This document shows positions 54,831-64,000 of a DNA stretch of 64,000 bases, piece after piece. Source of the stretch: Sclerotinia nivalis (Eukaryota > Ascomycota > Leotiomycetes > Helotiales > Sclerotiniaceae); the NCBI GenBank assembly GCA_029531795.1, contig JAPEIS010000009.1, positions 620,001-684,000 on the forward strand, written 5' to 3'. The notes beneath the pieces are model-generated. The model saw only the letters and a program-made list of their open reading frames with translations, did not search any database and was not told where the DNA came from. Within the stretch, counting starts at the first letter, position 1, and the number at the start of each line of letters is the position of its first letter. The position numbers and the translations under genes are program-made.

Positions 54831-56959
54831 TCACAAACCAAGCGCCACAATAACCACACCCATCATCATCCCCACAGTCCAGTACAAAGAGCCCATATCC
54901 CCAGCCAACGCCAAAGGCGCGGAAAGTTGCACCCCAGCATTAGCCGATTTCTTCGAATCACCCGACGAACTTCCCGCCGTACCCGTAGCCGTCGGACTAA
55001 CAAACGCCTTCATCTTACTATCGAAACTCAAACACGCAGTCGGAAGCAGTATTGCCGTTCCAGCAAGCGTAGCCGTCGTCCCTACACTTTCGACGAACTC
55101 GATTTCCGAGACTGCTAATTGAGCGCTGGCTTCGAGACCGAGTGCTATTTCGGCTTTGGGGACAATGTTTGTGAGGGAGGAGAAAATGTCTATGGAGTCG
55201 AGGTTTTGAGAGGGGGAGAGAGAGGCATTTTGTGCGGGATTGCAGTTTTTGTCTACGGATGAGAGTTGAGTGATGGATACTGAGAGGGCGGGGAGATCGA
55301 GGAAGGCTCCTGCGGCTATACTACCTCTTCCTGAGAGAATGCTTACGCCGAGGAGGATTTCGGAGTGGAGGGCGAGGGAGAGGGTTAGGGCTATGGAGGA
55401 ATCGGTTGCTGTTAGGGGGAGCGCGGTGACGGATGTGTTGTTGAAACCGTGAGAGGTGGAGTCGCTAAGGTTTCCGATGTTGAATCGTATAGAGGAGTCG
55501 TCTGGGACGGCGACTTCAAAACCGTAGGTGAAGTCTAGAGTTGTGGAGACGCTGATGGCGCCGCGGATGGTGGGAATCCACATTGGACCTATCGCGGCGA
55601 TCTCGGGGATCTAGGAATATGTCAGAATGCTCGTACTGCATTTGTCTCATTAAAGAAACCATTAAAAATGTGTGCGGAGTGCATTTACACACCTGAAACC
55701 CCGGTAGCGGTAAAGTAACAAGACTCGTATTGAAAGATTCGGTAAAAGTTCCAGCAATCGCAGCGTCAATCTCGATATGAGCGCCTAATCCATTGACTAC
55801 CGTGTCAAAGTAACCATGTTCAAGGAAGTTTACTGCTTTCTGGGTTTCAAGGGAGGAGCTACTAATGGTGAAAACGCCTTGGGTTAATTCAATTGAGCCT
55901 TCGATGGAACATTTGGCACACTTGATTGATAAAGTTTCATTTGCTCCGGCAGTTCTGTCGATGGTCATTAGCCACGGTGATTCTGCAGTTTGGAGATGAA
56001 GTTGGTACATACGCAACAGAGAAAGTCCCGAGAATAAAATCCGCAGGTACCGAATGACCAATATCATAGACTGATGTACTTGCAGTTGGTGTTGCTGAGG
56101 GAGGTGGTGGAAATGAGACAGTTTCAGAAGATTTCACTGAGACTATTGTGGTTATCCGTTTGCGCAAATCATGGTGTACGCGGAGGGAACTACTCTCATA
56201 TAGACCCATGCCGAATTTGATTTCCATCGTATCATAAGTATCGCTCCATTCAAGGCGTTTAACAGATAAGACCGCAGAATTGGACTTGGAAACATAATCA
56301 ACGTTCGACACTCTGTTGCACTTATCAGTAAGAGCAAAAGCATCTTCATGATGGTTCCTTACAGATATGGAGCTCGAGCACCCTCGCCGTTACATCCAGC
56401 ATGTGAAGAGATAACCAAGAACTCTGATAGGTCTTTCCATTCCATCTCTGCCTCAGCCAATAAATTTGAAGAGGGAAAGTTGATGATAATGGTGGACTCT
56501 GAACACATGATATTCTTGACATGGAGCTCAATGTCTTCTAAAGTAACTGCAGGTAACCTATATTTCATCGACGTGGTTGCAAACCTCGAATGTGCTCCTC
56601 GAAGTATGGAGTCATCTATCTTTCGTTACTAACTACTTACTTCATGGTAAGGAGGTAATAACTATTGCTCTGGCATTTGGGAATCCGACGCGTATTGAAG
56701 GACCCCATTGACTGAACCAAGAAGCAAGATTAGAAGGAAATAACTCACGATCAGCGTAGTGATGAGAACACTCAAAATTTGGTTTAAAATTGGGTAAGCC
56801 TCGTTTCTGCTCCTCAGAACGGATAGTAATAGCTCCCAAGCTGGTTGTTTGCCTGGAAGAGAAATCTCGCTGGGCAATACTAGCATCACTGCTATCCGAG
56901 GCTGTGACGGCTCCAACACAGGCCAGTAACGAAAGTAGATTCCAGTAGCGAGACAACAT
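54831..56959 (-). CDS. GPI-anchored cell-surface protein, family uncertain
   Basis: Five exons fit: 56959-56749, 56546-56363, 56312-56013, 55954-55693 and 55610-54831. All introns are GT-AG and phase-consistent, giving 578 residues. Signal peptide is MLSRYWNLLSLLACVGAVTA. A first domain has LEDIELHVKNIMCSESTIII and a Cys pair. A proline-rich segment (PPPPSATPTAS) links it to a second, beta-rich domain with KCAKCSIEG. The C-terminal Ser-rich region SSSGDSKKSANAG and a hydrophobic tail (SLYWTVGMMMGVVIVALGL) are a GPI-attachment signal. The two-domain layout resembles uncharacterised fungal surface proteins (the DUF7029/DUF7223 type, recalled without search). An intron 56012-55955 uses the downstream of two possible acceptors, because only it keeps the frame. 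Confidence 0.8.
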
Positions 56960-58817
56960 TTTTTATCAAATAGTTATTGAGAAATCTCGCAACGATTCAA
57001 AATTATACTCGAAGTAATTGATCCAAGGAACCGAGAAAGAAAGTAGAAGTAGGCCCACTCGACCTCATACCATTCCAATCTATATATGCATATGAGACTT
57101 TCCATTTCGACCCCAATGACCAGCTGCAAAAAGGTTCGTCCCGCATCCTTCATGAACAAGGTTGAGAGCCTCGAAGTGCAGCTCGTACTATTGTAGTACG
57201 TAGGATCAAAACGGGTAGACAACATCAATGGCTGCGCACTTCCCGCGTCGTTTCGGAAAGCCTATTTAGGCAACTTTTGAGAACAGAGCCTCAAAGGGGG
57301 AGGGCAAGCTAGGGTAGAGCGCAGGGTCGAAATCGGGGGTATTGGTAAGGCCTTGTAAATCGGGGGTTGAAAGTGCATATTTTAAGGTGATTTAAGAGAT
57401 TTGGAAGGTTTGAAAATTTTCCTCGGAAAAGATGTAATATGTAAGGCTTTCAAATTCCCTTCAACACTCAATTCGATAAGCAGGTTCACTTAAGCCATGA
57501 CTATCCCAATGTTTCATTTCTTCAGAAAAGCCCCTACAGATGAATATCATTCACGATCCACACCATCAAAACGAAAGTGAACTCAATATCTCCATGAAAG
57601 CTCCTGATAAAAAGATATAGCCCGCTCGTGTATTGTCGAAGAACATCGCTCAATTGTTGCACAGTGGTCATACAACATGTTTGTGTTTCGGCCCCCGTAC
57701 GGCGCAGCGTTTGAAGGGTGGTATTTTTGATTTCTTCCGGCAAGACGACCGCAATAAAAGCCGGATACAGAAAGATTGAAGGATTTATTTGTCAGACGAA
57801 CCACGTTCACGATAAATCTCTAAATATAGAGTATTTGTACAGTGAAGGGTGGGACGGAGATTGTGGATGCAGCGAGATTTTGATCATGCTTGGTGTGAAA
57901 AATCGAAAATCATCAATGTCTCGAGAAAATAGCACTTGGCTTTTGCTCAGCACTTCATGAATTCTACCCGCTATCCACCTCTCAATCTACTAAACGCTAT
58001 CAACTCTCCTATAATTCATTATAAGAATCTCCCATTAATATTCCAAACTCACACTCGCAAATATCCAAAAAACATCATATATAACAACAAAAAGAATTTG
58101 TATCATTAATACATTCATTCCAAAAGTAAATCTCTTTTACAAGATTTAATTTTATTTAATAAACTAAAACTAGATAATAAATCTTATATCCAGATTTAAT
58201 AATTAACAATGAATAATAAGTTGAATATAGATGAAAATATCCGCTTGAGCGAGGTATCTCCTAAAGACTAATCGAATTCGATAATCGTATTAAATAATTT
58301 CAAGACAAATTCTATAATTCAATTTTTCGAATCATTTTTAACAATCTTAATATTCTTATAGATTCCAATTTCAAATATTATTTATCTAATCCGGCGATTG
58401 TGATAAGCATCTTACTAATTCGAACGTCTTGATCATATCAACTCTTGTAGGGTTGGAGAACATTTCTAATATTGCTCCACAAAATTATGTTACTCGCGAA
58501 CGAATACATCAACACGTATAGTCGAAGCAAAAATTGGAAAAACAAAACAAGAATTACCATTTCTGTATACCACTAATATATCTATCTATCCATCGTTCAT
58601 TCTTCAATTCGTGCATTGGGGTATGTTCATCATATCATAACTTATAAAAACCATTTATCTCCTTCCCTTAATATCTTTTCACAACCATCGTTCTATCCAT
58701 CCAGATATTCATTCGGATCAACTATATAGTATCGTATCCATATCGACACCAGCGCATTCATCAATCAGAAATCTAGCCCACCCAAACCATTACTAAAGAA
58801 ACTCCCTAAAGAGGTTA
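56960..58817. other. intergenic, AT-rich on the right
   Basis: About 1.9 kb with no convincing gene. The part 57960-58800 is strongly AT-rich and includes the 3' flank of the Kap123 gene. Short frames at 57534-57960 on both strands overlap one another without motifs. Confidence 0.45.
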
Positions 58818-61800
58818 TTACAAGTTTTGTAATGACGGGTGACCGTTCAGCAACTCTGGGTGGCTTCCGGCAATGAACTTGACAACGCCCTTGACCTTTT
58901 CTCTAGTCTCAACTTCCAATTGATCAAGTGGCTCGCCAAGAACCGCTGCAAATACTGGAATCAACTTTGGAGTAAGCTGCAAGATTGTTTGGTTGCTTTG
59001 ACTGTAAAGTCCAGTAATCATTTCAAAGATAGGCTCGTTCTCCTCATAGTCTTCCTTGAGTGGTAACAATCCAGCCATGACTGGGAGGATATCGTCGAGA
59101 GGAACAGCATCTTGGTGGGCCATGATCATACGAGAAACACATCCGCAGGCATTGTCGATGGAGCGGGCATGGTTGGTTTGGAGGAGTGGCTCGAGTTTAC
59201 TAAGGATGTTGTTGAATGATGGGAGGTAGGTAGCGCTGTCTTGGGAGTGGAAGATCAAGAGACCTACCCCATATGCAGCGTTGGACTTGGCTTCAGGGTC
59301 GGTATCGGAAAGGCGTTTAAGGAGGACTGGCAAGAGGGATGCAGTGAATGGAGTGATAGCTGAACCCATGTGCCCGGTAAGTTCGGCAATGACACCGATT
59401 GCGGTGGATCGCTCAAATGGAGTGTTGGAGGAGGCGAACTTCTTGAGAGGCTTCTCAAACTCCTTGAAGATTTCAGCAAATTGAGCACCAAGGGCAAGAG
59501 CAAGGTTTGAGGTGAGGTCAAGAGCGGTGTCAATAACGAGCCAGTCGTATTCGGACGACTCGGCATCATCCTCATCAGGTGACTCAAGCTCATCACCGAG
59601 GTCCTGTTGACAGGGGTGAACACGGTTGATAACAGCGAAGATGACGTTCTTGATGGCTTCAGCAAAGTTTGGTTGGGCCAAAATAGCTGGTCCGCATAGT
59701 TTTAATGTAGAAGCGACGTTGCGGTTGATATCAGTAACGACACCACTATTCACAAAATTAGAAAAATTCACCAGATAGTTTCAAATAGATCAATGAAAAG
59801 AAGAATGATCAGGAGTAGATACGCGTTCGCAGCATGTGCAACTTGTGCATCTGAGTGAGCTGGGTATAACGTCATGTTGTTCATCATTTCAGGTAGTACA
59901 AGCAAAAAAGTAACAGAAATCAACGTACCGGTCATATTCATCCTCCCAGAGAGACATTGTTGCAGTTGTAACAATTTCTCCCATCTTGACCAACTCAGGA
60001 GTTGGTTGAGTTGCCATAGGTAGACCAGGGGTCCACTTTGTTCCAGTCTTATCCTCCATCATACTGTAAAGGCAGGCGTATGCTCTCCACATTGTGCTGA
60101 TCGCGGTCTTCCTTACACCTTCATAAGAGTGCTCAACCAACGGAGAGATAGCCTCGATGGTTCTCTCGAAATAAGGCATGTAGTGCTGACGAGTGTGTGT
60201 CAGGATATCACCGATAACTTCAACTGCAACCTCCTTCTCCATGGCAACAGCGGTGACGGCTGTAAGATCATCCCAGTCTTCGTCATCATCATCGTCGTCC
60301 ATATCATCAACATCCTCGACATCTGTGGCGCCAGCAACCTTGACCTTCTTTCCAGCAACAATGACTTCTTGGCCAAGTAAGTCTTGGGCATGCTCACCGA
60401 GCTCAACTTCGAGGTTGTCTTCTTCTTGATCTAAACAGGCAGCCAAAGCGGTAACAACTCCTTCAAGGAAAGGTGTGAACTCCTCCTCATAAACCTTTGC
60501 CAAGGTACTCCAGAGAATGTAGCTGGTTTCCTTCAAGCGGGGGTGGTCAAGGTGTAAAGCTTCTTCACTTGCTTGCATCAATGGCTTGACGTAGGGTTGG
60601 AAGACCTCAGCGCCGACGGCTGATGCCATGCTTCCAATGGAATCACAGACAGTAGCACGGAGATCGAGCTCATCATTGCTTGACTTCAACTCGACGAATT
60701 GTGCCAACTTCTCTATGGTGTCCTTGAAGAACGGAAGGAACTCCTTTTCGGAGGAACTTGCGAGGGAACCAATCGCACTGGCAGCAGCAGACTTGACACC
60801 AACATCCGGGTGGTCCAACAATTGAGCGAGACGTGGGACGAGAGTTGGGAGATAGTTCTTAACAATTTCTTGGTCCATACCTTCGGTCAAGGAGTCCAAA
60901 GCACCGCATGATGCCTTCATGGTATCAAGAGTTTGTTTATCATTGTTTCCGCTAGCTGCATATTGCATAGCAGCATCAAGGTTCTTGAGAAGAGCAGGAA
61001 TGAGGTGCTCGTGAGTGTTTTGAAGATCTTCGGCAAGATCATCTGCCAATCTTGCAACACCGTTAAGAGCTGCATGTCTAACACCACTTTCTGGGTCCTC
61101 AAGGAGCTTGAAGACAATAGGCAAGAAACTATCCATTTGAGTACCGACGAAATCCGGTGCACCTTCGACACACATGCCGAGTGCCAGAATGCCCGCTTGA
61201 CGGTATCTTGGATCTTGATGGTTCGAGAATTGTGGAAGAGCGTTGAGGAGGGGGACGATAACTTGGCGAGGTGGCAGACTTTCTGCGAGTAAACCGAGAA
61301 GACCCAATGCAGAGCGAGCTGGGGAAGTCTCATCATCTTCATCGTCATCATCTTCGAGCTCTGTAGCGATTTGCATGCTGGTCATGGTGATCTTCTCACC
61401 CAAATCCTTGGTGCCTTGAATCTTCATCTTTCTATATCTGGTGCATTGCATAAGGAAGGACAAAGCTTGAGTTCTTGCGTCATTTTCGTTGTTGGTATCT
61501 GCGGCAATATCAAGCATGAAATTGCAAAGGTCCTTGAAGTGAGGTGCGATTAAGGCTGATTCACAACCCAACAAAGTTTGGAAAACCTCGAAAGCCTGGA
61601 CAGTGCGGTCCTCCTCCTTGGCATCAATGAAATTCTTCAATACACTGACCATTTGTGGGAAAATCTCAAGGAATAGTTTCAAACTTTCTGGATCCTCATC
61701 TGGCTCGATCATTGTGGCAACGGCACCAAGACAGATCAAAGTGTTGATCCTGACATCAGTGCTCTCTTGGTCGTGGATGGTCTTGCTGAGGATGGAGAAG

Positions 61801-62344
61801 AGTACAGGGATTTGCTCAGCAAAGTATGGCGAAGCAGTCTCCAGTAAAGTAAAGAGAATGAAAACTCCGACCTCACGGTGTGAGACTTGAGGAGAGCCTG
61901 CGGCTTGTGCGAGGGTGTCAGGAAGATTGGCCCATTGTCCATTCTCGATGTCTTCACCAGCGATAGCAGCGATGACACGAGCGCCAGAGTGTCGAACCAA
62001 TTTAACCTCCTCATTTAATGTCTTTTGTAGAAGTTGTTCTCTGATTTGTTGTTTTTGGGCATCTGAAATGTTTTTCCAATGCTTCTTGACCAAGCGTTGA
62101 GCCTCGACAGCGGCTTGTTGTCTGATTGCTTGATCTCCATGGGAAATGAAGATCTCGACAAGCCAGAGAAGTGATTCTGGATTTGGGTAATAGTTCTTTC
62201 TTAGTTCTGTGGTTGCGGCCTTGACACGTTCGGTATCAGCTGTAGAAGATGAAGATTAGCAAAAAATGGAGGGGCCCTGCGACTCGATAGCAACCTACGA
62301 ATTTGAACGCCCTGCAAGAGCTCTAAGAATTTTTGTTGATCCAT
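58818..62344 (-). CDS. kap123: importin beta-4 / karyopherin Kap123
   Basis: Nuclear import receptor for ribosomal proteins and histones H3/H4. Three exons fit: 62344-62299 (15 codons plus one base), 62239-59929 and 59745-58818, giving 1,094 residues, the usual length. The N-terminus MDQQKFLELLQGVQIPDTER is the importin-beta N-terminal segment binding RanGTP. The body consists of HEAT repeats with recurring patterns (for example YRQAGILALGMCVEGAPDFV and VRHAALNGVARLADDLAEDL). An acidic loop has DVEDVDDMDDDDDDEDWDDL (about residues 620-640). It continues through repeats such as AKSNAAYGVGLLIFHSQDSA to a C-terminus of Kap123 type (GHPSLQNL). All introns are GT-AG. Intron 2 is 183 nt. Intact. 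Confidence 0.97.
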
Positions 62345-62996
62345 TTTCAAAAGGCTTTTACATGTACTGCATGCAAATATGGAAAATGAAAATTAAGGAA
62401 TGACGAAAAAAACTGGGTTTGAAGTCGGTTGAAAATATTTATTGTTTTCGACCTTGACTTGTAGAGACGGAGAAATCAAAAAATTGCTGTAGTAAACCAA
62501 AAAAATCTTGGAGGGGAATAATTTTCTTGGACATGGGTTCGAAGTGGGGTCCTTTTATCTTTTTTTTTGGCCTCAGGCTACAACAGACCTTTATTTGCTG
62601 GCAACTTGACCCACCCGTATTAAAAAGAAAATGAGATATCAAATAATAGTATTTCGAAATAAAATGAAGACTTTTCACCATCATTTAATTCTATTCACAT
62701 ATTCAATGCTATGAGAGTATAAGTCATTTAACTCTGCAAAGCGTGGGAAGAACATTGAATATTATTATTCAGCTACCCACGATTCAAACCAGACATGGTG
62801 ACATCCGTGCAAAATTCTTGTCATCGTTTGATTGCGACTGAGTATATTATAACACTTTTGATAAGAGGCGGCCCCATCAACTGCTAAGATCATCTAGTAC
62901 AGCCAGTGCCATCCCCAGTGCCGTCCCCAGTGCCATCCTTTCCTTCTCACTGGTTAAAACAGCCTATCTTTCCTACTTGCACTCCTCTAAAAGCCT
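62345..62996. other. intergenic
   Basis: The promoter of kap123 and the 3' region of the tyrosinase gene. Contains a 12-bp tandem triplicate at 62903-62938. Confidence 0.45.
62903..62938. repeat. 12-bp tandem repeat x3
   Basis: Three units of ccagtgccatcc with one mismatch in the middle unit. On the minus strand one frame reads Asp-Gly-Thr-Gly repeats, so it might be a coding tail of the neighbouring tyrosinase, but it lies past its stop. Confidence 0.85.
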
Positions 62997-64000
62997 TCAG
63001 TACCGATAGCAGAAGACACCAGAAGTAATCTCCATGACTTCACCTACGGGGAGGTTTCGACGTAGTCCTCCCATGTCCAGCGTGTCTTCCAATGAAGCAC
63101 GCCTCAAAGTATCCCTGTTAGACTTTCCATCATACGCTTGAACTCTGTGCTTCGGGTCCATCATCTGCCAAGACCACCACAATCTGTCTAGATTTGTATG
63201 ATGAAGAAAGAAAACAGGATCTGTTCCGAAGGTCAATAATGGATCATGAGGAAATGACTGCTTATGGGGTACATACCATAAGGTCCAGTAAATTTGCTAA
63301 GCTCTCCACGAATACTCTGTGATACAAAGCGATGAGCGTTGTGTTCGATTCGATGTGCGAATGTTTCGAAATTATCCTCGCTCATAATATTTTTTACGAC
63401 CTCAGGCTGGACTAGTTTACCCAATTCTTTCATTTCAGCACCAGATCGAAAACCACGTGAGAGACAGTTCCCAGTCAAGCGACCAGTCCCAGTATCTAAT
63501 GTGAGGAATTAGTGGGTTTCAATATAGTGGACTGCCAATGGATTGGAACATACGGGAGAGTACCAGTGTACGAACAGTCATCCTGCAATGCGTTCTCATA
63601 GATCTGGATATGATGTCTGTGCCAAGGAAGAAAAGGGGAAGATTGATGTGCTGCATCAGATTACATCAGTATGTAATGCCATCCATGGACGAAGACTGGT
63701 TGGACATACTACTGGTGGACGTGGATTTGTGAACCCAGGGAAAATCATCATACAGCGTGATGTTGTTTCTCACCTTGGATGGCTTAGTGGTCAGACACTG
63801 CACGGCAGCGATGTATTCCGTCTTCTCGGCGTCACTTAGAGTTCGCCATTCTTGGCGTGTAGAAGGATTGGCGCATTGCCATTGCGGCCCAAAGTCATTA
63901 GTAGACTTGGACGAAAGAAATGTTTTTTGCTGAAAAAAACACAGCCCATGTTGAGCCGATGGAAAGACAAAGCAAAAAGGCAAAGCCAATAGCCCACCAA
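62997..64000 (-). pseudogene. tyrosinase, internally deleted and frameshifted; 5' end beyond the window
   Basis: Type 3 copper oxidase acting on phenols. Exons: edge to 63710, 63650-63554, 63495-63277, 63220-62997. A hydrophobic leader (LLALPFCFVFPSA) at the edge looks like a signal peptide whose ATG is just outside. RQEWRTLSDAEKTEYIAAV is followed by the copper-A site (DDFPWVH, then H of STSTHQSS, then FLPWHRHHIQIYENAL). In the third exon the bases read YWDWSLDWE in the correct phase, but the same bases in another frame read DTGTGRLTGNC, and everything after belongs to that second frame. It includes the copper-B helix (FETFAHRIEHNAHRFVSQSI) and DPVFFLHHTNLDRLWWSWQ. In-phase translation stops at 63435-63437. 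The segment between YWDW and TGNC is missing. Confidence 0.75.

Noticed and set aside
57534..57960. Overlapping frames on both strands
   Set aside because: No motif, no consistent splice structure, and mutually overlapping.
60129..62100. Multiple plus-strand frames opposite kap123
   Set aside because: Antisense shadows; the minus strand encodes a continuous HEAT-repeat protein.
1..64000. CRISPR arrays, operons and bacterial-type signals
   Set aside because: Intron-rich eukaryotic DNA; no regularly spaced short repeats with unique spacers. No tRNA or rRNA gene was recognised by eye either.

Overview
ORGANISM. The window is nuclear DNA of a filamentous ascomycete fungus. Genes carry short (about 50-180 nt) GT-AG introns. 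The gene types are fungal: GH7 cellobiohydrolase with a fungal cellulose-binding module, Zn2Cys6 regulator, fungal type III polyketide synthase, fungal rhodopsin-like seven-helix protein, tyrosinase. One block is AT-rich, repeat-derived and full of C-to-T type changes, as expected of repeat-induced point mutation (RIP). The gene set suggests Leotiomycetes (Sclerotiniaceae-like), but that is inference. Exon boundaries were worked out by hand from reading frame, splice consensus and family motifs. LAYOUT. 1-8.4 kb: 5' exon of an unknown gene, a six-exon alpha-pore-forming-toxin-like gene (XaxA/YaxA type), a small secreted sulfotransferase-like protein and a decayed RapZ-C-like gene. 8.4-16.6 kb: GH7 cellobiohydrolase with CBM1, a short-chain dehydrogenase and BUD22. 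17.1-28.9 kb: a candidate biosynthetic cluster made of a type III PKS, a small membrane protein, a Zn2Cys6 factor, an O-methyltransferase, an unusual gene of three repeat-encoding exons, a P450 with a non-consensus donor, and a divergent seven-helix membrane protein. 30.5-33.1 kb: a large, charged, probably nuclear protein with an MCB box upstream. 33.7-54.5 kb: a decaying block. It holds an O-methyltransferase remnant, a pair of paralogous intact small secreted Cys-containing proteins, a broken secreted-protein gene, a 10.6-kb nested transposon complex, and F-box-like and sirtuin pseudogenes. 54.8-64.0 kb: a GPI-anchored surface protein, importin beta-4/Kap123, and a tyrosinase gene broken by an internal deletion and running off the right edge. 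TRANSPOSON COMPLEX. A Tad-like LINE on the minus strand is flanked by a 15-bp target duplication (40259-40273 and 50905-50919). It is interrupted by a chromodomain Ty3/Gypsy element (42197-47990) with two 237-bp LTRs and a 5-bp TCGGG duplication, and by a related solo LTR (50149-50361). All differences I counted between the paired LTRs are transitions. HOW GENES MAY WORK TOGETHER. The PKS, methyltransferase, P450 and regulator form a plausible polyketide pathway. The cellobiohydrolase, tyrosinase, surface protein and small secreted proteins fit a plant-associated or saprotrophic lifestyle.
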